NCBI GenBank assembly: GCA_964247055.1
Contig: OZ176051.1
Coordinates: 6,448,001 to 6,512,000 of the forward strand
DNA length: 64,000 bases
Reading direction: 5' to 3'
Source: Paragordius varius
Taxonomy: Eukaryota > Nematomorpha
Shown here: piece by piece, positions 53,601 through 63,750 of the stretch
How the letters are laid out: each line of letters begins with the position of its first letter
Position numbering within the stretch: the stretch's first letter is position 1
The notes under the pieces: model-generated
The model's database searches: none
What the model was told of the DNA's origin: nothing
What the model saw: only the letters and a program-made list of their open reading frames with translations
Position numbers and translations under genes: made by a program

Positions 53601-56600
53601 TTTTTTATGAAGAAAGATGTACATTTCGAGAAATATTTTTGCAGTTGTGCAATGATGTGAAAAAATTTATATCGAAACATTTAATATTTTTATATAAAGT
53701 TTAAAATATAGTAATTTCCAATATTTAATTTCCAAAATTGATAAGGTTTTAGTATAATAGCTTTTAAGCTTTTAAAAAATTGAAATGCGTAGTACTTTTA
53801 CCATTTACAATTGCAAATTTTTTAGATTCTGGAGAGTCTGGCTCAGCCATCAAAATCATTGCCTCAAGCTCTGGCTCAGGTTCCAACAATCTCGACCTTA
53901 AAATAAACGAGTCTTCATCATCTGGTTCTGGTATGTTATTGATTTTAGTATTGGAATCAAAAAAAAGGCTGTATCATTATGTATGTGGGTAGTTTTCGAA
54001 AGTCAGGATCGAATTTAACTAACTAAGGGCGGCTTTTGATTTTTGAAATTCGAAACATATAAATACAGTAAATTGAAATTATACGGACAAAACGTAAAAA
54101 TATAAAGACATATATTTTTATCTAAAAGAAAACCATATTTTTGAAACCTTAATTTTTTCATATAAGCTATTTAGTTGAAATCGTAAAATATAGAATTGAT
54201 TGTGTTAGTAATATATATCTCTATTTAACAATTTTCCTTTAAATCAATGAGTTATATTGAAATATATTAAGATTTGAAAAGTATGGATAATTTTTAGAAA
54301 AAAAATTGTCCTTATATTTATACGTTTTGTCCGTATAATTTTAGTTTTTACTCTAAATTAAAAAAATACGCTAATAAATTTTACAAGACGTAGAATTTTA
54401 ACTTTTCAAATGGGATCCCAGCGCGAGGATCAGGGAATTTTTTTGGGCGACCTGTTATAAATAATTATTTATGATTGACCTATATATCCATATAAAATTA
54501 AATTTCAATAATTTAAAGTAAGTCCCATTATAAATGATCGTTGTCTTTTAAAAAATCTTTTATTTTACCAATAAATTTTATGATTGCGATATATTTTCGA
54601 ATGTCAATATTTTTAATAGGGTAGGGATTTATTCTTGTTGCGAAAATCCTGACCTAATTACCAGAGATATTAAATAGGATTCGGCGCTATTTTCATTTGT
54701 CGCTTTCCCAATAATATACAAAATTAATTATAAGTGAAAATATTATCATCTTTATTATAAGCAATTAATTTTTATGGAAATTATATTGTTTTAACTTTAG
54801 GAATCTTAAAATCGGATGATTATGGAAAAGAAATAGTTTGGGAACCATATAACCCCAGTGAAACAGGTATAATTAACAGTTTCTATTAAACTAATTATTA
54901 ATTTAAATTAATATTTATAATTTTTAAAAAGCCAAGGATTAGTTTTTTAAAATAAAATGGATTATTAACTCAATAATTTGTTTAAAAAGTATCAAATCAT
55001 GCATTTAATGTTTTGGATTTTACGTTTATCCGTTAGTAATTTCTAAAAGTTAACCTAAAAAATAGGTTTTAATGTAACAAATATTATTATGTAATAAATA
55101 TAATCCAGATATTGTGTAAAATTGTAAATATGATCATATAACGATCCAAATTTTCTTTAATATATTCATTCAATTTTTAATTAAATACGAATAAATTTAT
55201 TTTTAAAATTTTTTCCAAAGGAGTCAAAGCCTCAGGCGATGAAATTGCTTCAAAACGTTCGATTGAAACTGTTTCTTCCGGAGTGGGTGAACCATCTCTA
55301 AGCTCGGGTATAAGTCAATTTTGAAATTTTTATTAGATTAACTAGAGCTATTGTTTATAATTATTTAAGATAATGGTTGTTTTTACTGATAAAAAACAAA
55401 CCATTTGGGTAATAATTAACTAGGGTTTTCGGGAAGATAATAAATAATAATATTAAAATCATAATTATTTATTAAATTATAAAAGGGAATAAAGCGAAAA
55501 TTTAAGGCATTTTTTATGTGTCATTCAAATAATAGATTTTACAAGAATAAAAGAAATATTAAGTCAATTTAATTGGAAAATTAAGAATCTCTATGGCTCA
55601 TAACCAAATATTTTAAAATGATGTGAGGACCCTAAGTCAATGAGTTTTGAAATATTTTTATTCAATAAATTAAATAAGATATTTGTGTGAAAGTTATTCC
55701 TTATGTTTAATTTTTAAAAACTTTATTCCTTTATATGGTAAAATTAAATGTTCTCTAGTTTTTGGTAGAATATCCTGTATAAAACAATTTTTTACAGGTC
55801 TCCAGAAAATTACTTATATACTAAGAATTTTCGGGGATACATTTTTAAACTTTCTTTGCGGGGTATACTTTAAATCTTATATCAAAAAGAAAATTTTAAA
55901 AATTATAGTTGATTAATAGTCGAATTATACGTTTTTGGAGATAAAGGATAAAACTAAAGGTATTGGTACAATTTGACATTTTAATAATAAGTTTTTAGAA
56001 TAATATCAGATCAAAATTAGCAAAACTCCAAAAAAAATTCGGTAACATAAAAAAATTAGAACCGAGATATTAATAATCAAGTGTTGGTTGAGCATTTTAA
56101 GGTTTTTCCAGGATACTGTACAAATCATTGTCAACTTAAAATGTAAATGGACCCCAAAATTTATAAATAAATATTTAATAATCTTTTCAATAAAAATCAA
56201 AAAAAGGCGTCGTCAGTGGATCTGGAAAATCGGTAATTATTGGAGATGAAATTATTCCAAAGCTTGTCCCTACCTTGGTTTCCTCACATGGTGTTAGTGG
56301 TTCAGGTTCGGCTTCCATCTCTGGTTCTGGACATGAAGGTAAGCGAATAATATATTTTTTAACATAAGCTGACTCTATTAAAGGGTGAATTTCATACTAT
56401 ATATATACATACCATTTACATTTCAAATTCACCCTTGAACAACAATTCAAATTCATCATTTGAGTGTTTTCGGGATAAAATAACTCATCATTAAAATGAA
56501 ATATATTTTTACATTATAGTTTCTTATTTTTTCAGCATTATATTAATTTTAAACAGAATTGCATATTTTAAAAATAGTAAATAAAGGAAATTTTAATCTT

Positions 56601-59600
56601 AACAAACACATAATTTATTTTAGGGGTATTTGAATTGTTCAAGGGTGTGAATTCGAACTGTAAATAATATACAGTAAAATATGTAATTATCCGGACGAAT
56701 TTTTTAACTAACGGACATAGTTTTTTTTATAAGAGACTGAGTGTTAAAATCAAAAGATTATAATTTTTAATTTACGGATAAATTTTTTTTTATACGGACA
56801 AATTTTTTTTCAACGGACAAATTTTTTATTATACGGACAAATTTTTGATTATACGGACAAATTTTTTTTTATACGGACATAAATCCAAAATATAATAGGG
56901 TAAGAGGAGAACTTATCTATAACACTGGACAATATTTCTCCATCTCGAGTTTTTTGCATTTTTTGATATTTAGTATTATTCTAACAGGAAATCTGAAATA
57001 AAAATGATAACTCCTTGTAAGAATTTTGTATAATTTGATAATTTTGATTATGCGCCCTCTTTATCAAAATTTACTTAAAAATGTTTTTCTTTGAAAATAT
57101 ACAAGTAATGCCCATTTGTAATATAAAAAAGTAATAAAAACTTTATAAAATGTATACTAATATGTATTACATCGACAGTTATTATTAGAAACAGATAGCT
57201 ACAAACTCGCGAAGCGAGAACATTTTTCTAAATAATATATCTTTAAAACTAATGGATGAAAATAGCTCAAACTTTGTTTAAATGGTGATGAATGTCCAAA
57301 AAAGATAACACAAGAAAGTTTTTTTGTGTTAAATATTTTTTTTATTCTTTTATGTCACTCAAAACAGCCATTTTTCGGTTTTTTGTTTTTTAAAAATTAC
57401 CATCTCATCAATAATAATTTATTTTCTTTACGAGGCTGATAATTTCGAAATTTTAAAGATAAAAACAAGGTTTAAGGTATTTTTGATCTTTTATAGCCAT
57501 TTACAGTTATAACTATGCATTTAATATCCACTAGGTAAAATATTTATGATAATAATAATTTTTATTAAAAAGACAAACCAAAAGCTTTTTCAAACATTTT
57601 TTTTAAATTAAATTCTTATATAACGCTATTAATTATATTAAATATATTTATATGATTTTCAAAATAGTTTGTCTGTGAAAATTCTTGATTTATATAAGGA
57701 TTGAAAATTTCGACCATTTAAATCCAAATAACTTTTATATTTAATTGATATAAATGACTTACCACCAATAAGATGCAGTTTTTTGCGCTCTTTCGAATGA
57801 TATAAAATACATGGCTTCATATCTAAAACTTTTTTTAGAAATTTCGAGTTTAATGTTAAATCGGGGCCAAAAATTATCGATAAACCTAATATTAAAAAAT
57901 CTTGAATGCTAGACCAATTCTCTTTTCAGATATACTAATTATGTACTTTAATGAAATAAATTTTAAATTTACAAGAATGGCAGTTAAAAAAGTTTAAATT
58001 GTTGTCTAGTGTAATATTGATAAATAATAACTCTTTGAATTCTAGTCGGCTAAATGTTTACTTTGTATTTTATAAGAAGCTTTAAAATTATAACATAGCA
58101 TTTGATATTCACCGACTTAAGAATAAACCATTTTTGATTTAATATTATTTATTATAAAAAATGAATAGGATTTAATAAATCTCGCATTTAACTAAGGCAA
58201 AATATTATTTCCTTTGCATTATTAACACCAATCATACTGTCATCTATTTGTAAAATTTAAAAAAAACCTTATCATAACTATATTCATTTCAAAGAAACTT
58301 TTTCACTACTGAAAAATAATAATAATCCAATTTTTCATTTTATTATTCTTATTTTAACAATGTTTCCAATCTTATAATAAGGTTTAATCGAAAACAATAG
58401 TCTAATGGGCTTCTACACTGACTGTATTTTTAGATTATGTAACATTTCAACTCTCTTTATTATATTGTTAGGTGGGACAACTTTCAATTAACGACAAGAT
58501 GGGACTTTTCTTAATTTTAAACATATACCGTATAAGCCCAATAAGCAAACGATTAAATACTAATCGTCTGCTTTTAATATCAATTATAACTGCAATATAA
58601 TGTCGAAGAGACAATAATTTATTAATATATTATTTATATGAAATTCGAAAACAATTACTGATTAACCCTATCGATCGCAATAAATTAGAACGGGAACAAG
58701 TTTTACAGTTTTTTTACAAGATTAAAATGAAGAGATTTCCAACTATTAAATATTGCCTGCGGTTGAAATATAAAATATTTGATGATGATTTATAAAATAA
58801 TATTTTAATCATCCCAAATATAAATAATGTCTATACACCGTATTATCTAAATAAGAAAATGATATTAACTATGAAAAAATAGATCCAACTTAAATGACTC
58901 ACAACAAAAATCAGAGGAATATAATATTTTATCTATATGTTCATAATTTTACTTAAATCCTTATTACAAAATATTTTAGATACTTCTTTTATATTTTTAT
59001 CCATATTTAAATCTTTCTTATTGAGGGCTCGTAATTTGTGTTTAATTTCATGGAAAATACACTCAATAGGGTTTAATTGAGGTGAATATAGTGGCAACAA
59101 AATTAAATTTTCGAATTCCTTATTTCGAGAATAACGATGAATAGGGGGGGGGGCATTATCTAAAATTATATAGGATGATGAAGGTATTATTTTAAAACAT
59201 TCCTGTAAAAAATGATATATATCATCCCCATTGTATGGATCAGATTTATATTCATATTTTATCATTCTGTTTATTCCAATCATAGCCAAATAGTTTAATT
59301 CAGATGAAGATGGCGCTGACGGTGAAAATGATGGTGAGCGTATAATTGAACGATTTTCTGTACAATCATCATAGAATTTTAAAGGTGAAATAATATTTTA
59401 CCATAGGTGTGATCCATTAATAATTACTATAGGCCGAATAAAGAGTATTAAATATAGATATAGTTAAAGTATATTAAAATTGATTAAATTAAGATGAAAA
59501 GATTATGGATACACGTAAAAAATATTAATTAGTTATTAATTTATCATAAATATTTGATTATATTTAAGATGAAAAGACTATGGGTACAAAAAGAACAAAA

Positions 59601-62600
59601 TAATTAATTAATAAAATTAAAAAAATTCGAAATTTGATATGTGTACTAGGTTTTCTAACAGGCGAGCAACAGATTTATACATATATTTACCGTATGCATA
59701 TTATTGGTACTTTATTTTTTGCTCCCGTTTGGTGATAGTTGCGTATTGATTAAAACATCAAATAGTTAAATTTACATATTTTTATATCTTACAACCATAA
59801 TTAAATATTTAAATACGGCCAAATTTATTTTATATTATAAACTACTGTATTATCATAAGTCAAATATAAAAATGGAATTAGGTACCAAATATGAGTTCAT
59901 TTTAATGAACCCCCCTGTCAAAAAACCTAGTACACATATCAAATTTCGAATTTTTTTAATTTTATTAATTAATTATTTTGTTCTTTTTGTACCCATAGTC
60001 TTTTCATCTTAAATATAATCAAATATTTATGATAAATTAATAACTAATTAATATTTTTTAAGTGTATCCATAATCTTTTCATCTTAATTTAATCAATTTT
60101 AATATACTTTAACCATATCTATATTTAATACTCTTTATTCGGCCTATAGTAATTATTAATGGATCACACCTATGGTAAAATATTATTTCACCTTTAGAAT
60201 TCTATGATGATTGTACAGAAAATCGTTCAATTATACGCTCACCATCATTTTCACCGTCAGCGCCATCTTCATCTAAATTAAACTATTTGGCTATGATTGG
60301 AATAAACAGAATGATAAAATATGAATATAAATTTGATCCATACAATGGGGATGATATATATCATTTTTTACAGGAATGTTTTAAAATAATACCTTCATCA
60401 TCCTATATAATTTTAGATAATGCCCCCCCCCTATTCATCGTTATTCTCGAAATAAGGAATTCGAAAATTTAATTTTGTTGCCACTATATTCACCTCAATT
60501 AAACCCTATTGAGTGTATTTTCCATGAAATTAAACACAAATTATGAGCCCTCAATAAGAAAGATTTAAATATGGATAAAAATATAAAAGAAGTATCTAAA
60601 ATATTTTGTAATAAGGATTTAAGTAAAATTATGAACATATAGATAAAATATTATATTCCTCTGATTTTTGTTGTGAGTCATTTAAGTTGGATCTATTTTT
60701 TCATAGTTAATATCATTTTCTTATTTAGATAATACGGTGTATAGACATTATTTATATTTGGGATGATTAAAATATTATTTTATAAATCATCATCAAATAT
60801 TTTATATTTCAACCGCAGGCAATATTTAATAGTTGGAAATCTCTTCATTTTAATCTTGTAAAAAAACTGTAAAACTTGTTCCCGTTCTAATTTATTGCGA
60901 TCGATAGGGTTAATCAGTAATTGTTTTCGAATTTCATATAAATAATATATTAATAAATTATTGTCTCTTCGACATTATATTGCAGTTATAATTGATATTA
61001 AAAGCAGACGATTAGTATTTAATCGTTTGCTTATTGGGCTTATACGGTATATGTTTAAAATTAAGAAAAGTCCCATCTTGTCGTTAATTGAAAGTTGTCC
61101 CACCTAACAATATAATAAAGAGAGTTGAAATGTTACATAATCTAAAAATACAGTCAGTGTAGAAGCCCATTAGACTATTGTTTTCGATTAAACCTTATTA
61201 TAAGATTGGAAACATTGTTAAAATAAGAATAATAAAATGAAAAATTGGATTATTATTATTTTTCAGTAGTGAAAAAGTTTCTTTGAAATGAATATAGTTG
61301 TGATAAGGTTTTTTTTAAATTTTACAAATAGATGACAGTATGATTGGTGTTAATAATGCAAAGGAAATAATATTTTGCCTTAGTTAAATGCGAGATTTAT
61401 TAAATCCTATTCATTTTTTATAATAAATAATATTAAATCAAAAATGGTTTATTCTTAAGTCGGTGAATATCAAATGCTATGTTATAATTTTAAAGCTTCT
61501 TATAAAATACAAAGTAAACATTTAGCCGACTAGAATTCAAAGAGTTATTATTTATCAATATTACACTAGACAACAATTTAAACTTTTTTAACTGCCATTC
61601 TTGTAAATTTAAAATTTATTTCATTAAAGTACATAATTAGTATATCTGAAAAGAGAATTGGTCTAGCATTCAAGATTTTTTAATATTAGGTTTATCGATA
61701 ATTTTTGGCCCCGATTTAACATTAAACTCGAAATTTCTAAAAAAAGTTTTAGATATGAAGCCATGTATTTTATATCATTCGAAAGAGCGCAAAAAACTGC
61801 ATCTTATTGGTGGTAAGTCATTTATATCAATTAAATATAAAAGTTATTTGGATTTAAATGGTCGAAATTTTCAATCCTTATATAAATCAAGAATTTTCAC
61901 AGACAAACTATTTTGAAAATCATATAAATATATTTAATATAATTAATAGCGTTATATAAGAATTTAATTTAAAAAAAATGTTTGAAAAAGCTTTTGGTTT
62001 GTCTTTTTAATAAAAATTATTATTATCATAAATATTTTACCTAGTGGATATTAAATGCATAGTTATAACTGTAAATGGCTATAAAAGATCAAAAATACCT
62101 TAAACCTTGTTTTTATCTTTAAAATTTCGAAATTATCAGCCTCGTAAAGAAAATAAATTATTATTGATGAGATGGTAATTTTTAAAAAACAAAAAACCGA
62201 AAAATGGCTGTTTTGAGTGACATAAAAGAATAAAAAAAATATTTAACACAAAAAAACTTTCTTGTGTTATCTTTTTTGGACATTCATCACCATTTAAACA
62301 AAGTTTGAGCTATTTTCATCCATTAGTTTTAAAGATATATTATTTAAAAAAATGTTCTCGTTTCGCGAGTTTGTAGCCATCTGTTTCTAATAATAACTGT
62401 CGATGTAATACATATTAGTATACATTTTATAAAGTTTTTATTATTTTTTTATATTACAAATGGGCATTACTTGTATATTTTCAAAGAAAAACATTTTTAA
62501 GTAAATTTTGATAAAGAGGGCGCATAATCAAAATTATCAAATTATACAAAATTCTTACAAGGAGTTATCATTTTTATTTCAGATTTCCTGTTAGAATAAT

Positions 62601-63093
62601 ACTAAATATCAAATAATGCAAAAAACTCGAGTGGCAGAAATGTTGTCCAGTGTTATAGATAAGAGCTCCTCCTACCCTATCATATTTCGGATTTATGTCC
62701 GTATAAAAAAAAATTTGTCCGTATAATCGAAAATTTGTCCGTATAAAAAAAAATTTGTCCGTTGAAAAAAAATTTGTCCGTTGAAAAAAAAATTTGTCCG
62801 CCAATTAAAAATTTTAATCTTTTGATTTTAACACTCTGTCTGTTATAAAAAAATTATGTCTGTTTGTTAAAAAATTCGTCCGGATAATTACATATTTTAC
62901 TGTATATGTATATAATAGAATCCACAACTATTACGCCAAAAACCAATATTATGCCTCGAATTGTGCCAGTAATTGAGGTTGAAAAAACTAATCCTGACCT
63001 AAACACGATAAAGCCCTTGGAATCATCAGGGTCAGTCGAGGGGAGTGTATCAGGATCTGCTACAAAACCAAACATCACTTTAATTAACTCTGG

Positions 63094-63131
<38 letters not shown>

Positions 63132-63750
63132 TAAAAATTGAAATTATACGGACAAAAAGTAAAAATATAAAGACAAATATTTTATCTATCTAAAAGACAA
63201 CTATAGTTTTTTAAACCTTAAAATCTCTCGTAAAACTATTTAGTTACAATTTTAAAATATAGATTTGATTGTGTTAGTAATATAGAATTCTATTTCAGAC
63301 TTTGCTACTTAAAACAATGAGTTATATTGAAATAAATCAAAATTCAAAAAGTATGGTTGTCTATTAAAAAAAAATATTTGTCTTTATATTTTTACATTTT
63401 GTCCGTATAATTTCAGTTAAATATTTGTATGCCAATTTGATTTTGATTAAATCATTGAATGTGTAATTTAGTTTTATCATGGTAGCAAAAAATGTTTTTT
63501 TTAAAATGAAATACTATAAAAATTCACCTATATAAAAGATAAACACCTTTTAAAACATTACCTTATACCTTTATTTAAAATATTTATCATAATTACCAAA
63601 TCCGTCATTTAAAGGTAATGTTTTCTATATTTACTTTTTTAAAAAAATTTATAATAAATTAATTAGGTTCAGGCGAACAAACAGAATCAACCACGGTTTC
63701 GACTGATAAAACTACGATCGTAATACCAAAAACCACAACATTAGAAAAAG
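50666..63750 (+). CDS. secreted Ser-Gly-rich protein, possible proteoglycan core (11 exons seen, continues past window)
   Basis: Exons: 50666-50711, 50747-50828, 51333-51510, 52101-52202, 53349-53466, 53826-53930, 54801-54866, 55221-55307, 56207-56338, 62919-63092, 63667-63750. Phases agree, giving 391 codons so far. Exon 1 is a signal peptide (MINSLLVLIGLVSLSS). Exons 2-5 encode a moderately charged globular or helical N-terminal region with a few Cys (NLCNSINESG, SHICTISLENSAMECAS, KSQVIAQQIYDKLNRS) that I do not recognise. Exons 6-11 are all phase 1-1 and are rich in Ser-Gly with nearby acidic residues (DSGESGS, SSSGSGS, VSGSGSASISGSGHEG, SSGSVEGS) and Thr (TTITPK, ESTTVSTDKTT). This suits glycosaminoglycan or mucin-type glycosylation. 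Introns contain a Helitron, MITEs and a 6.2-kb palindrome. A membrane anchor, if any, lies to the right. Confidence 0.75.
52228..52335. mobile_element. MITE family C, copy 3 (partial)
   Basis: Starts agtatgagtaagcctacatt, then gttagaaagttattaatt and gccaaata..ggcagtatt, matching the left arm of the elements at 30.1 and 43.6 kb. The right arm is absent or replaced. It begins 26 bp after the donor of the exon ending at 52,202. Confidence 0.65.
52557..53147 (-). mobile_element. non-autonomous Helitron (591 bp)
   Basis: Read on the minus strand the element begins TCTATATATTTATAAAAATG. It ends CTAG at 52,557, about 12 nt after a perfect hairpin GCTGC-GTA-GCAGC. The base before TC is A and the base after CTAG is T, as expected for insertion between A and T without target duplication. 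No Rep-helicase is encoded. A 39-codon frame starts at its 5' end (MENAVLSVSGKPVNPFKSKY..). The body is GC-richer than its surroundings. It lies in the intron 52,203-53,348 of the Ser-Gly protein gene, opposite to transcription. Confidence 0.75.
52608..52623 (+). repeat. G16 homopolymer inside the Helitron
   Basis: Sixteen consecutive G, next to the Helitron 3' hairpin and an imperfect inverted repeat (cgaggaagttcttcgg). Such a tract is exceptional in this A/T-rich window; its exact length may be unreliable in the assembly. Confidence 0.8.
54066..54353. mobile_element. MITE family A, copy 3
   Basis: Ends cagtaaattgaaattatacg and cgtataattttagtttttactc, with flanking TA. Internal gattgtgttagtaatata and caatgagttatattgaaata are shared with the copy at 63,129. 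It lies in the intron 53,931-54,800 of the Ser-Gly protein gene. Confidence 0.8.
56412..56668. mobile_element. MITE family B, copy 2
   Basis: The left end ccatttacatttcaaattca and right end ttcgaactgtaaat are inverted. The inner subunits ttcaaattcaccctt and gaattgttcaagggtg match the element at 37,148. It ends about 3 bp from the left end of the large palindrome, so two elements sit end to end in one intron. Confidence 0.7.
56757..56885 (+). repeat. tandem subterminal motif of the palindrome (left end)
   Basis: Five or so units of ttatacggacaaatttttt, about 18-21 bp each with slight variation, lie in a row. The mirror block is at about 62,690-62,815 on the right. Repeated subterminal motifs in DNA transposons often bind transposase. 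The 76-codon frame at 62,574-62,804 is produced by the right block and is not a gene. Confidence 0.7.
58601..58795 (+). other. small open frame in the palindrome arm, unknown
   Basis: A 64-codon frame without an early ATG reads in part EIRKQLLINPIDRNKLEREQ followed by a Lys/Tyr-rich tail ending DDDL. The same sequence is mirrored in the right arm (about 60,779-60,973, minus). It converges on the transposase fragment, so it is not part of that frame. It could be an exon of a second element protein or chance; no family recognised. Confidence 0.3.
58933..59399 (-). pseudogene. C-terminal half of an IS630/Tc1/mariner-type DDE transposase (left arm)
   Basis: The frame is open for about 155 codons. 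It contains LNYLAMIGINRMIKYEY, then SSSYIILDNAPPPIHRYS with the second catalytic Asp, and LLPLYSPQLNPIECIFHEIK with the final Glu, 31 residues after that Asp. This is the DDE_3 pattern of the IS630-Tc1-mariner-pogo group. The helix-turn-helix region and the first catalytic Asp are absent, because the frame is cut at its N-terminal side near the palindrome centre. A run of ten G (C on the coding strand) encodes the PPP after DNA. This copy has the longest frame of the two. Confidence 0.75.
60175..60641 (+). pseudogene. mirror copy of the transposase fragment (right arm)
   Basis: Same protein as the left-arm copy, on the opposite strand. The C run after the Asp-Asn-Ala codons has nine C instead of ten, which shifts the frame just before the conserved LLPLYSPQLNPIE block. 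A CGA-to-TGA change adds a stop in the HKLRAL segment. The C-run difference could also be an assembly error. Like the left copy it lacks the N-terminal half. Confidence 0.7.
63093..63128 (+). repeat. (TA)n microsatellite at an exon donor
   Basis: The donor of the exon 62,919-63,092 (G|GTTATATAT) runs directly into about 16 TA units, which end at the left terminus of MITE A copy 4. Other (TA)n runs lie near 337-364, 7,839-7,864, 15,913-15,940, 27,779-27,800 and 35,261-35,308. Confidence 0.85.
63129..63419. mobile_element. MITE family A, copy 4
   Basis: Begins cagtaaaaattgaaattata and ends gtccgtataatttcagtt, the last few bases being worn. The interior closely matches the copy at 54,066. It lies 37 bp after the exon ending at 63,092. 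Confidence 0.78.

Larger units (their letters stand above)
56672..62902. mobile_element. 6.2-kb palindromic Tc1/mariner/pogo-type element (two inverted half-elements)
   Basis: The left end cagtaaaatatgtaattatc and right end gataattacatattttactg are exact inverted repeats flanked by TA. The two arms (56,672-59,662 and 59,912-62,902, both 2,991 bp) match nearly base for base over their length, with scattered substitutions and small indels. The spacer is about 249 bp. Each arm holds the same transposase fragment, pointing outward, and the same small convergent frame. So both outer ends correspond to the 3' end of the parent element, and the parental 5' ends are lost or lie in the spacer. The ends resemble MITE family A (cagtaaaaattgaaattata), and acggaca motifs are repeated just inside both. 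It lies wholly in one intron of the Ser-Gly protein gene. Confidence 0.85.

Noticed and set aside
62574-62804. 76-codon minus-strand frame with repeated FFxTDKFFF
   Set aside because: Translation of the tandem subterminal motif of the palindrome, not a protein.
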